Of a DNA stretch of 63,222 nucleotides, positions 35,509-44,358 are shown piece after piece; positions within the stretch are counted from its first letter, which is position 1, and each line of letters begins with the position of its first letter. Where the stretch lies: positions 1 through 63,222 of the forward strand of contig SIAK01000010.1 in assembly GCA_009691805.1 (NCBI GenBank), read 5' to 3'. The notes beneath the pieces are model-generated. The model had not been told where the DNA came from, searched no databases, and worked only from the letters and a program-made list of their open reading frames with translations. The position numbers were made by a program, and so were the translations under genes. Source of the DNA: Phycisphaerales bacterium. GTDB lineage: Bacteria > Planctomycetota > Phycisphaerae > Phycisphaerales > SM1A02.

Positions 35509-37284
35509 ATGGACGCGACGCCGCAAAGTGGAGAAGTGAAACGATCTGCATCCGCGCGCACTGATGTGTTGGCGCTCATCGACGAGATGGAGCGCTCCGT
35601 TTCTACGTTGCGTGCAGTGCAGGATGCCATGGATGACGCGCGGTCGAGCACGATCTCGCTTGCGGATGAGCGCGACGCGTTGCTCGAGAGCAGTCTCGCT
35701 GCGCAAGCGCGCATTGCGCATCTTAGTTGTGAGCGCGAAGAGTTTCGAAGTGCGATGGAGATTGCGCGCGCAGAGTGCGAATCCCTGCGCGCGTCGTATG
35801 ACAGTCTTGCGATTGCGGGCGGTGCTTCGGATGAAGCCAGCGCATCACTGCAATCGATTCTCGATCAGAAGGAGACGCTGCTTTATGAGATGCGCGAGTC
35901 TCTTGCTCGCGCGGAAGCCAATGTTGCGGATTACGAATCGCGAGTGGCTGGAGCGCGTCGCGAGAGCGAAACGCGCATGCGAGAAGCGGAATCTGCACAG
36001 ACGAGTCTTCGTCTCGCGACCGAGCGACTTGGCGTGCTCGCGAAGCACACGGTCGAACAAGCACGCAAGATCGCGGAACTGCAGGGACTTCTCGCGGCAG
36101 CGGGAACTTCGAGCGCAACGACCGACAACAGCGCACGGGATGCAGAGCGCGCGAGCTTCGAGAAGAAACTTGCGGAGGCTGCAGAAGCACTTCGCGCGGA
36201 GCGAGAACGTGCACGCACTTCTGAAACTGGCGATGCGGATACATCTCTCGCGATGGCGGAATTGCTCGCGCTGCGCGGGGAACTCGCACTCCGTGCGAAG
36301 TTTCTCGAGCATCGCAGAGAGACGCTGCGAAAGTATCGTGTTGCGTTACGCGCACGTCGCGGCGAGTGGAGCGCACGAGAAGCGGAGATCGGTCGCGCGG
36401 TGGAGCGCAAGATCAACGAAGTGCGCGACGAAGCGCGCTCGGATGCCAGGCGCGACGCGGATCAGCGCGTGCGCGAAGCGGTGGCAGAGATGCAGCGGGG
36501 CGGCGGTGTGCCTTCCGTCACGATGGAAGAGTTTCAGCGACGCGTGCGTGAAGAGGAAGAACGACAAGAACGCGATCGACTTGAATTGTCGGAGAGTCGC
36601 CGTCTTCTCTCGGAGTGCGAACATGAACTTGTGCGCCGCTACAGCGCTGCGCGCGGAGGCACGGTGCTCGCGCTGTCGTGCATCGGCATTGCGTTGTGCG
36701 CATGGAACGCGTGGTGGCTCTCGGGAGAACTTGCACCGACGACAGAAATTGCAACAGTGGACCTTGCGGTCACGAGTCGTTCGGGCGACGCAAGTGTGCG
36801 CGAAGAGGCAAATCCTGCGCCGATCATTGCATTGCTCGAGCGCGCCCCAGCCGACCCCGCGTTTCACGCGGCGGTTGGAACGCGATTGCAGGATCGCGGG
36901 TTCACCCCAGGCGAAGCGCTCGCAGAAACAAAACTGTTCGCAGAGCACTTCAAGATCGACGCTTCGAATGGCGCGTTTGTGCACTTGATGTACACCGGCG
37001 ATGCGCGCGCTCGCATTGTCCTCGACACCGCGACGACGACGCTCGTGCAAGAAGCGAACAAGGCACCCGAACGCAAACAGGATTTCTTGCGCGTCTCGAT
37101 TGCCGGCATGCGACAAGACTCAGGCCGCGTCGTGTTTAGTGAAGCGCGCGCGATGCCCGATCCCGGCCGATCGTTGCGCGCGGCGAGCATTTTTGGAATC
37201 GGCTTTGGCGTTGCGATGTGCATCGGCTTTGGTGGCTGGGCATTCGCACGTCGCGTTCCCAAGACTATGGACGCGATGGATTGA
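35509..37284 (+). CDS. Long cytoplasmic coiled-coil protein with two C-terminal membrane helices
   Basis: The ATG at 35509 follows GGAG and is preferred to 35428, giving 591 residues. About the first 400 residues are Glu/Arg/Ala/Ser-rich with strong heptad character. A membrane helix (TVLALSCIGIALCAWNAWWL) is followed by a ~150-residue presumed periplasmic domain and a second helix (ASIFGIGFGVAMCIGFGGWAF). That membrane-periplasm-membrane layout resembles polysaccharide co-polymerases of the Wzz/GumC type, but the coiled coil is on the cytoplasmic side. This is a topology-based guess. Confidence 0.78.
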   Translation: MDATPQSGEVKRSASARTDVLALIDEMERSVSTLRAVQDAMDDARSSTISLADERDALLESSLAAQARIAHLSCEREEFRSAMEIARAECESLRASYDSLAIAGGASDEASASLQSILDQKETLLYEMRESLARAEANVADYESRVAGARRESETRMREAESAQTSLRLATERLGVLAKHTVEQARKIAELQGLLAAAGTSSATTDNSARDAERASFEKKLAEAAEALRAERERARTSETGDADTSLAMAELLALRGELALRAKFLEHRRETLRKYRVALRARRGEWSAREAEIGRAVERKINEVRDEARSDARRDADQRVREAVAEMQRGGGVPSVTMEEFQRRVREEEERQERDRLELSESRRLLSECEHELVRRYSAARGGTVLALSCIGIALCAWNAWWLSGELAPTTEIATVDLAVTSRSGDASVREEANPAPIIALLERAPADPAFHAAVGTRLQDRGFTPGEALAETKLFAEHFKIDASNGAFVHLMYTGDARARIVLDTATTTLVQEANKAPERKQDFLRVSIAGMRQDSGRVVFSEARAMPDPGRSLRAASIFGIGFGVAMCIGFGGWAFARRVPKTMDAMD

Positions 37285-37378
37285 CCGATGTCGGCGGCGC
37301 AGGCGGTTCTTGCGGCATTTTCAGCAGTTTCGTACGGGTTGGATGAAGTTGGTCGCGGCATGCGCCGACGTACAGAGT

Positions 37379-37522
37379 GAATACACGGCGCACCCACGGA
37401 CGGGTGTTTCCGGAAAGGGCATTACCCCATGCATGGATCAGCACGGCTCAGGCTTGTAGGACTCACCAGCGCGCAAGCGTCGGAGACCAACCCACAGTCG
37501 CTTCCCTTTCCGGTGTGTATTC
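37379..37522. ncRNA. Candidate structured RNA
   Basis: An outer stem GAATACAC (37379-37386) / GTGTATTC (37515-37522) and an inner perfect 10-bp stem CCGGAAAGGG (37410-37419) / CCCTTTCCGG (37504-37513) enclose an 84-base interior. A side hairpin CACCC/GGGTG (37391-37406) sits between them. The interior includes a CGC-GCAA-GCG tetraloop hairpin. No known family (6S, SRP, RNase P, tmRNA or a riboswitch class) was matched. The strand is not certain, though a terminator follows on the plus side. Confidence 0.35.
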
Positions 37523-37754
37523 GCGATCTTCCCGTTCGCTCGCATGGCGCATCGATGGATGCATTGGATGCGCTCGAAATTGTGAGTCGCAAGATGAATG
37601 ATCTCGCTCGTGCACTTGGTTGCACCACGCCGAGCGGCAACGATGAAGGCGGACGGCCTCGCGCAGCTTGAGTGCTGCCTTGACCATCCGCCACAAGTAC
37701 GTGAGGAGAAGAGCTGCTGCAATCATCAAGAGCGCAGTAGGACGGGCGAAAAGA
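37523..37754. other. Gene-poor stretch after the candidate RNA
   Basis: Together with 37285-37378 this stretch has no gene I would defend. Short frames exist on both strands (for example a 38-residue plus-strand frame from 37555, MDALDALEIVSRKMNDLARA…) but none has a ribosome-binding site or a recognisable product. Confidence 0.4.
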
Positions 37755-37788
37755 GAAATGAGCCGCCGATGATTCGGCGGCTCATTTC
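37755..37788. terminator. Bidirectional terminator
   Basis: GAAATGAGCCGCCGA (37755-37769) pairs perfectly with TCGGCGGCTCATTTC (37774-37788) around TGAT. Four T follow on the plus strand and a CTCTTTTC run on the minus strand. It can end both the leftward M16 operon and any rightward transcript from 37285-37754. Confidence 0.85.
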
Positions 37789-37824
37789 GTTTTGCTTGCG
37801 ACTCTCGAGGCTCGCGCGCTGTCG

Positions 37825-39393
37825 TCACTTCGTCGGAGCGGGCGCGGGCACTGTTGCAACACCCATTGGTTTCATCGTCAACGGATCGCGCAGTGGAAGA
37901 TGCGTCGTTCCGTCTTCGCTGAACTTCGGACGATTGGGACCGGCGGCAGGGTCGCCGTTACTGATCGTGGCCCAGTCGCCCACGATGAAGACCGCCATCG
38001 AATCAGGGTCGAGATACTTCTTCGCCACAGACTGCACATCATCAGCGGTGACGCGGAGAATGTTCTCTCGATAATCGCGCCAGTAGTTCGCGTCGCGTTT
38101 CGTCATCTCGTCGCTGACGAAGACATTGAGCATCTGCGGCTTCGACTCGAAGGTGCGCGGAAAAGTCTCGACGAAGGACTTCTTCGCAGTGTCCAATTCT
38201 TCTGCAGAAACAAGGGTGTTTCGCATCTTGTCGAACTCCGCGAACACGGTGGCTTCCGCCTCGACGACGGTCGCGTTCTTCGACTGGAATCCTGCGCGGA
38301 ACTCGCCGGGATACCACACGCGTGGCGTCACGTTGCTTCCCGCGGAGTACGCGAGTCCCTTATCGCTGCGCACGCTCTTCATGATGCGGCTCGTGAATCC
38401 ACCACCACCAAGGATATCGTTCATCACGAGAAACTTGAAGTAATCAGGATCGTCGCGCGTGATGGCGCGAGCTCCAATGAAGACCTTGCCTTGCGGGATG
38501 TTCTTCTGAATGTGATAGAGACCAGGCACGAAAGTCGAGGTCGGTGCTGGTGGATCACCGACCGTTGCGCCTGCAGGCCAGGTCGCGAAGGCAGCTTCGA
38601 GCTTCGCGAGCATCGGGCCGACTTCAAAGTTGCCACTCACCGCGATGATGGCGTTGCCAGGATGCAAGACGAGTTGCGCGAACGCGCGCATCTTGTCAGG
38701 CGTGATGCTGGCAATGCTGTCCGCAGTTGGCTCCGCAGACTCAAAGTGATTTTCGCCGTAGAGCAAGATCGACCACTCGCGATCGAGGATTGGTCCCGCG
38801 TCGTCGTTGCGTTGCTTCATGCCTTCGAGCGCTTCTTGCTGTCGAAGGCTGAGTTGCGCAGCGTCGAAGAGAGGATTGCGCAGCATGTCCATGAGCAGCG
38901 TGAGGCTCTCATCGAAGTTCTGCTTCAAGCAATTGATCGACGCAATCGCGTTGGTGGCGGCGATGCCGATGTTGATCTCGCTCGCGAGAAAATCAATCTT
39001 CTCATCGAGTTCAGAAGGCGCAAGCGTGGTCGTTCCACCGACGCGCAGCATCGCGCCGGTCATCCATGCGAGCCCTGTTTCACTGGGCTTTTCGAGATAC
39101 GCGCCGCCTTTAAAAACGATCGAGAGATCGATCAGCGGAAACTCGGTGCTTGGCGCGAGGAAGACAACAACCCCACATGGAAGCGTGTGGCGATACTCGC
39201 TTGCAGTGGGTGGCTCAAATCGAAGTTGCGCGAAGGTGAGTGATTCAGGACGCGGTGGAATCGATGCGCTCGCAGCGCCCGATTGCGCGAGCACTTGCGT
39301 CGCGATCGCGAGCGAGCAGAGGGTGGAAATGGTGTGCATAGGAAAAGCGAGGCGTGAGGCGGATGAGATCTGTGCAGTCGAAGTTGATGTCAT
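37825..39393 (-). CDS. M16 family peptidase-like subunit without zinc-binding motif
   Basis: 522 residues with a signal-like N-terminus (TISTLCSLAIATQVLA). It has the M16 fold pattern (LPCGVVVFLAPSTEFPLIDLSIVFKGGAY…, and AITRDDPDYFKFLVMNDILGGG). GLAWMTGAML stands where active enzymes have HxxEH, so it cannot bind catalytic zinc. It is the second gene of a pair and overlaps the active partner by ATGA. Active/inactive M16 heterodimers are a known arrangement. Confidence 0.9.
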   Translation of the reverse strand: MTSTSTAQISSASRLAFPMHTISTLCSLAIATQVLAQSGAASASIPPRPESLTFAQLRFEPPTASEYRHTLPCGVVVFLAPSTEFPLIDLSIVFKGGAYLEKPSETGLAWMTGAMLRVGGTTTLAPSELDEKIDFLASEINIGIAATNAIASINCLKQNFDESLTLLMDMLRNPLFDAAQLSLRQQEALEGMKQRNDDAGPILDREWSILLYGENHFESAEPTADSIASITPDKMRAFAQLVLHPGNAIIAVSGNFEVGPMLAKLEAAFATWPAGATVGDPPAPTSTFVPGLYHIQKNIPQGKVFIGARAITRDDPDYFKFLVMNDILGGGGFTSRIMKSVRSDKGLAYSAGSNVTPRVWYPGEFRAGFQSKNATVVEAEATVFAEFDKMRNTLVSAEELDTAKKSFVETFPRTFESKPQMLNVFVSDEMTKRDANYWRDYRENILRVTADDVQSVAKKYLDPDSMAVFIVGDWATISNGDPAAGPNRPKFSEDGTTHLPLRDPLTMKPMGVATVPAPAPTK

Positions 39394-41324
39394 TGCGCTG
39401 CTCCTTCTGCTGCTGGAGCAGCGGCGGGGGCCGCGTTGTCAAGTTCGTTCAGTCGCTCGATCATCTTCTTCAGGATGTAGTCAAACGCGGGCTTCATCGG
39501 TGGCGGCACCTGGCTTGCCTGCGCAGTGAGCTCCGCAACACCGCTGCGAAGTTTCTCAGCGTCAGTTTCAGCCGCGATCTTTTTCATCGCACCCTTCACC
39601 ATCTGCTGCATCTGTGGTGGAAGTGCCGCGAGTTCGGGATCTTCAACGACGGACGCTTGGCTGCCTGCCTTGCGTGTGTAGGTGGCAACGCTGCTGTTGG
39701 TCGACGACAGATACTTTTTCGCAACGCGTTGAATGTCTTCCGCAGTCACTGCCGCAATTTTCGCGGGGCCTGTGTTGATTTCTTCCCAGCCACAAAGCGC
39801 TTCGAGGTAGACGAGTTGCACGAGCAGGAAGTAGTTCGAGCGCAAGCGGCGATAATTCTCCGCAGCCGCTTGATTCTTGACCTTTTGTAGTTCAAGCGCG
39901 GGCACGAGTTCGTTCTGCAGCGCGAGTACTTCTTCTTTCCACGCTTGTTCGAGTTCACCTGGCGTGTGGTCGCCCTTCACTTCGCCGTTGAAACTAAACG
40001 CGCCCGCATACTTGCGTGGTTCTTGCGTCGCTTGCGCTGAGCTCGCGATTTCGCGACCTTCGACGAGTCCCTTGTAGAGGCGACCGGTGCGTCCATTCAG
40101 AATCGAACTCAAGACATCAAGCGCGTATCCGTCCTTGTGACCAAACGGAACCGAGTGGTAACGCACTTCGACGGCTGGTTGGCATTCGCACTCCGCGATC
40201 ATGCGCTGCTCAGCAAGTTGTGGAACTTCAAGCGTGACCACCGGAGGCACGACGCCACCGCGTTCAAGTCGGCTGAAGTACCGCTCAATCTGCACGCGCA
40301 CTTCACCAGGATCAAAGTCGCCAACGATGACGCCGCAGAGATTGTTCGGTCGGTAGTAGGTGTTCCAATACTTGAGCGCCTCCTCCATCGTGTAGCTGTT
40401 CAGGTCGCTCGTCCATCCGATCACGGGCCAGGAGTAGCCGCTCGCCATCCAGAACATCGCATCGAATTGCTCTTGAAACACGCCTGTTGGCGTGCTTTCC
40501 GTGCGCAGTCGTCGCTCTTCGTGCACAACATCGCGCTCGGAGTAAAACTCGCGGAACACAGAGCCTTGCAAGCGATCGCTTTCCATCCACGCCCACAGTT
40601 CGAACTTGTTTGAAGGGATGTTGATGAAGTAGAAGGTGACATCGTTGGTTGTGAACGCGTTCATACCCGAGCCGCCCTGACCGGTGTAGATGAGATCAAA
40701 CTCATCCTTCACGATCGAAGACTGCTCCGTCTGTGTGCTCTTCATCTGCGCGATCTCGCCTTCAAGTGCGCTGCGCTGTGATTGCGTTTCTGCGCCATCG
40801 CCCATGCGCTTGACCTCCATCTCAATCGCGGCGATCTTCTCGCTGAACGCGCGACCTTGTTGCGTGTCCATGAGCGCCTTCAACTCCTTGCGAAGCGTGG
40901 CGATTTCAGGCGTGTCGAAATTCGGATTCCACGGATCATCAATCTCGCCTGCGTAGTAGCGCGCGTACTGACCGTTCCAAATGAGATCGTTGATCTGTGC
41001 ACGAAGCGCGGACTGCCGCGCGCGATAGTCCGCGTCGAGTTTCGGATTGCGTGTGCCGATCGTGTCCGTGCCCTTGAACATTATGTGTTCAAAGAAGTGG
41101 CTGATGCCCGTGATGCCAGGGCGTTCGTTCACGGAGCCGACCTTCGCGACCCATCCCGCGGTGATCACGTTGGGTTGATCGTGCCGCGCAAGCAGCAGGA
41201 ACTTCATCCCGTTGTTGAGGACGAAGACTTCAGGCTGCACCTGTTGCGCTCTGGCGGATGGAGTCATGAACGCGGGAAGGAGGCAAGCGGCGAGCGCGAG
41301 GCTCGCGAGACCAGACTTATGCAT
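39390..41324 (-). CDS. M16 family zinc peptidase, active subunit
   Basis: 644 residues from the ATG at 41324, which has GGAG upstream. The signal peptide is ASLALAACLLPAFMTPSARA. The inverted zinc motif HFFEH is present (GISHFFEHIMFKGT), with the third ligand region SERDVVHEERRLR downstream. Between them lies an insert of roughly 115 residues, rich in charged helix, longer than in the basic M16 domain. It is probably periplasmic and works with the motif-less partner encoded next. Confidence 0.92.
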   Translation of the reverse strand: MHKSGLASLALAACLLPAFMTPSARAQQVQPEVFVLNNGMKFLLLARHDQPNVITAGWVAKVGSVNERPGITGISHFFEHIMFKGTDTIGTRNPKLDADYRARQSALRAQINDLIWNGQYARYYAGEIDDPWNPNFDTPEIATLRKELKALMDTQQGRAFSEKIAAIEMEVKRMGDGAETQSQRSALEGEIAQMKSTQTEQSSIVKDEFDLIYTGQGGSGMNAFTTNDVTFYFINIPSNKFELWAWMESDRLQGSVFREFYSERDVVHEERRLRTESTPTGVFQEQFDAMFWMASGYSWPVIGWTSDLNSYTMEEALKYWNTYYRPNNLCGVIVGDFDPGEVRVQIERYFSRLERGGVVPPVVTLEVPQLAEQRMIAECECQPAVEVRYHSVPFGHKDGYALDVLSSILNGRTGRLYKGLVEGREIASSAQATQEPRKYAGAFSFNGEVKGDHTPGELEQAWKEEVLALQNELVPALELQKVKNQAAAENYRRLRSNYFLLVQLVYLEALCGWEEINTGPAKIAAVTAEDIQRVAKKYLSSTNSSVATYTRKAGSQASVVEDPELAALPPQMQQMVKGAMKKIAAETDAEKLRSGVAELTAQASQVPPPMKPAFDYILKKMIERLNELDNAAPAAAPAAEGAAQ

Positions 41325-41576
41325 GCGGAGCTCCAGAGAGGACTGTGCTGTGAGGAAGACCGAGCAGCCTATACCGACCTGCTTCATCACGGTCGCTTGT
41401 CTGATTGACTGCCGCGAAACCGTTATGGGAACCTATACTTCCGTTCGCGTTCGAAGCACTTTTCCCGAACTCGCTTGGATTGTTGGCGTTTGATCATTTC
41501 CTGTCTAGGCTCTGTACGAGAGCGCCGTTCAACCCGCCTGCACGCAGCCACTGCGGTGTGTGTTTCAAGATTTCAC

Positions 41577-43427
41577 ATGCGAATTTTCAAACTCACATCT
41601 GCGGACACACTTGCGATGTGCGTCATCGCGCTGGTTTCATCTTCCGCATCTGCACAGATGCGGATCGTGAATTACAACACCGCGAAATTGATCGGCGACA
41701 CGAATGCGTTTCGTGCGGTGCTTCTCGCTGCTGCTGAAGATGATCGCCAAGGGTTTGCAGTGGATCCCGCGGTCATCACCTTTCAAGAAGTGCCTGCATC
41801 GATCTTGACGCAACTCACTGGTCATGTCGCTGCAGCATTCGCGCCGACGCTGTACACACGCGCGACCTTCACGAGTGCGAGCGGCGAAGATAGTGCGGGC
41901 GGCGCGCAGTGCATGTATTACCGCGCGGATCTTTTGACAGAAACGACGGCATTGCACGTTGATCTCTCGACTGGTGCAAGCCGATACACCGATCGTTGGT
42001 ACTTGAAACTCAACGGATACACCTCTGCAGCTGCTGGTTTTTATGTGTATTCGTCGCACCTGAAGGCGAGTAATACTTCCGCCGATGAAGCGACGCGACT
42101 TGCGGGCGCGCAGACGATTCGCAACAACTCTGACTTGCTTCCCGCGGGCAGCCACATTCTGTATAGCGGTGACTTCAACTTTTACACAAACGGTGAGGAC
42201 GGGTTCATCGAGTTTCTCTCGGCGGGCGTCGGTCAGGCGTTTGATCCTTACGGAATGACGGATTGGCTTGGCGCAGCGAATGCGTACAGGCACACACAGT
42301 CGCCGATTTTGAATTCCACCAACGGACTTGTCGCAGGTGGCGTTGATGATCGATTCGACTTTCAACTTTCCAATGTCGAGTTTCAAGACGGTGCGGGCAT
42401 CGCGCTGATTCCGAACACGTATCGCCCGCTTGGCAACGACGCGAACCATTACAACCTCGCGCTGAATTCGCCTGCAAATAGCTATTTTCCAGGGCAAGCC
42501 GCGCGATCGCAAGCGCTCGCGAATGCGCTCGTGCTCGCGAGTGATCACATTCCGCTCATCGCGGACTACGCGATTCCGCCGATGCTGCAACTGTTGGGCC
42601 CTACGACATACGGTCGCATCCTCCAAGGTGCATCCGTGCCTCTCTCGTATTTCGTGTCGAACATTGCGCCCGTGCAATTCAGCCAAGGCATGTTCGCCAA
42701 CACTGCTGCGATGAGTTACACGGGCACGGGTCTGACTGGTGGCGTTGCGACTGTGAATGTTCCGCTTGCTCCATCAAACGTGACTGCGGGCGTGAATGTC
42801 AACAGCGCCACAGTCGGTGCGATGAGCGCAGTGGTTGCTGCGGCGAGCAATGCAGAAGGCGGTCAAGCGGCAACACCGATCACCGTCACAGGCACGGTCA
42901 TTCGACGCGCGAATGCGTCGTACACGCCGAAGTCCGATCTCAACACTTCGACGATCAACGCCGATGTCGCGTTCGGCGCGAACACCGTTGACTTCGAAGT
43001 AGGCGTCTGGAACTTTGCTTACAACTCGCTGCAAGCGTTGCTCGATGTCGACAGCGTGAGTGGATTGGGCGCAGGCTTCACGGGCATCACCACGGCGATT
43101 CCAAACATCGGCGCAGCGCAGGGAACGGTGCGCGTTCGCTTTGATGCGACAGGGAAAGCGCCCGGCGTGTATACGGCAACCGCGACTGTGCATGTGAGTG
43201 ACGAAAATCTCACGGGTGCTGCAAACTCCACCATCGCACTGACACTCAAGGCAACTGTTGTTGCAGTCGGCAACCCTGCCGACCTCAACGGCGACGGTGT
43301 CGTCAACGGTGCGGACCTCGCAATTCTCTTGAACGCATGGGGCACTGCAGGTCCTGGCGATATCGATCAGAATGGTGTCGTCGATGCTGCGGACATTGCG
43401 CTCTTGCTTGGAGTGTGGGGCGTCTGA
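41577..43427 (+). CDS. Secreted endonuclease/exonuclease/phosphatase-fold protein with dockerin
   Basis: 616 residues with a signal (LAMCVIALVSSSASA). The EEP-fold catalytic set is complete: MRIVNYNTAKL, ITFQEVP, YVYSSHLKAS, LYSGDFNFYTNGEDG, DDRFDFQL and SDHIPLIADYA. A ~200-residue beta-sandwich of the 'choice-of-anchor' type follows. The C-terminal dockerin pair is DLNGDGVVNGADLAILLNAW and DIDQNGVVDAADIALLLGVW. The likely role is an extracellular nuclease or phosphodiesterase. Confidence 0.9.
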   Translation: MRIFKLTSADTLAMCVIALVSSSASAQMRIVNYNTAKLIGDTNAFRAVLLAAAEDDRQGFAVDPAVITFQEVPASILTQLTGHVAAAFAPTLYTRATFTSASGEDSAGGAQCMYYRADLLTETTALHVDLSTGASRYTDRWYLKLNGYTSAAAGFYVYSSHLKASNTSADEATRLAGAQTIRNNSDLLPAGSHILYSGDFNFYTNGEDGFIEFLSAGVGQAFDPYGMTDWLGAANAYRHTQSPILNSTNGLVAGGVDDRFDFQLSNVEFQDGAGIALIPNTYRPLGNDANHYNLALNSPANSYFPGQAARSQALANALVLASDHIPLIADYAIPPMLQLLGPTTYGRILQGASVPLSYFVSNIAPVQFSQGMFANTAAMSYTGTGLTGGVATVNVPLAPSNVTAGVNVNSATVGAMSAVVAAASNAEGGQAATPITVTGTVIRRANASYTPKSDLNTSTINADVAFGANTVDFEVGVWNFAYNSLQALLDVDSVSGLGAGFTGITTAIPNIGAAQGTVRVRFDATGKAPGVYTATATVHVSDENLTGAANSTIALTLKATVVAVGNPADLNGDGVVNGADLAILLNAWGTAGPGDIDQNGVVDAADIALLLGVWGV

Positions 43428-43470
43428 AATCTTGCACGTTTTTCCTCGCACATTTTTCTTGGGTCACTCG

Positions 43471-44334
43471 ATGTTGACGGTTGACTTTCGTTCTTGGTCT
43501 GCGCCGCTTCTGGCTGCGATGCTCTTGAGCGTTGGTGCAAACTGCGCCCGTGCAGACACCCTCATCAAGACGCCGTCGAAAGACAACACGCTGATCGAGC
43601 AATCGCCCGGCGAATGGTCGTGCGGCATGGCGACTTACTTTTTCGCTGGGCGCGTGGGCGTGAACGGCGGAAGCACCCTTCGCCGCGGTGCATTGCGATT
43701 CGATCTCAGCGCGATCCCGGTGGGCTCGACGGTCACGAGTGTTTCACTTCGCATGTATTGCGGCGCTGCAGGATTGACGACGGCGCAACCTGTCGCGTTG
43801 CATCGCGGCCTGCTCGACTTTGGTGAAGGTCCATCCGTCGCCTTCGGTGGAGGCGGCGCATTTGCAGAACCGCCCGATTCGACGTGGAACTATCAGTTCT
43901 ATCCAACCTCGTTGTGGCCGACACCAGGCGGTTCGTTTAAGCCCACTCTGTCTGCGACGAAGAATGTTGCTAGCGTTGGCTACTACACATGGACAACGAC
44001 AGCAGCACTGGTGTCGGATGCGCAAGCGTGGGTGAATGCGCCTACGTCTAACTTTGGTTGGATCGTCATTTGCGATGAAGGCGGAGAGCTGCAGACAGCG
44101 AAGCGATTCGATAGTCGCGAATCGGGCGTCGCTACAACGCGTCCCACGCTCACGATTGTCTACACGCGGATAGCGCCACCAAATCCGTCCGACCTTGATA
44201 GCAACGGCACCGTCAATGGCGCGGATCTTTCGATTCTCTTGAATGCGTGGGGCACGACAGGTGTGGGCAATATCAACGGCGTTGGAACCGTCGATGCCGC
44301 AGACCTCGCGATCTTGCTCAACGCGTGGAGTTGA
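43471..44334 (+). CDS. Secreted DNRLRE-like domain protein with dockerin
   Basis: 287 residues from the ATG at 43471, with a signal (PLLAAMLLSVGANCARA). The body matches the DNRLRE pattern (KDNTLIEQ…, RRGALRFDLSAIPVGSTVTSVSL, RFDSRESGVATTRPTLTIVY), a beta domain found in extracellular planctomycete and actinobacterial proteins. The first C-terminal dockerin loop is intact (DLDSNGTVNGADLSILLNAW). The second has NINGVGTVDAADLAILLNAW and has lost its first acidic ligand. It lies 43 bases after the nuclease gene. Confidence 0.85.
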   Translation: MLTVDFRSWSAPLLAAMLLSVGANCARADTLIKTPSKDNTLIEQSPGEWSCGMATYFFAGRVGVNGGSTLRRGALRFDLSAIPVGSTVTSVSLRMYCGAAGLTTAQPVALHRGLLDFGEGPSVAFGGGGAFAEPPDSTWNYQFYPTSLWPTPGGSFKPTLSATKNVASVGYYTWTTTAALVSDAQAWVNAPTSNFGWIVICDEGGELQTAKRFDSRESGVATTRPTLTIVYTRIAPPNPSDLDSNGTVNGADLSILLNAWGTTGVGNINGVGTVDAADLAILLNAWS

Positions 44335-44358
44335 CTGCCCGAGTACTCGGCGCGTGCA

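Noticed and set aside
37825-39393. Treating the motif-less M16 gene as a pseudogene
   Set aside because: The frame is complete, overlaps its active partner by ATGA, and active/inactive M16 pairs are a known functional arrangement.
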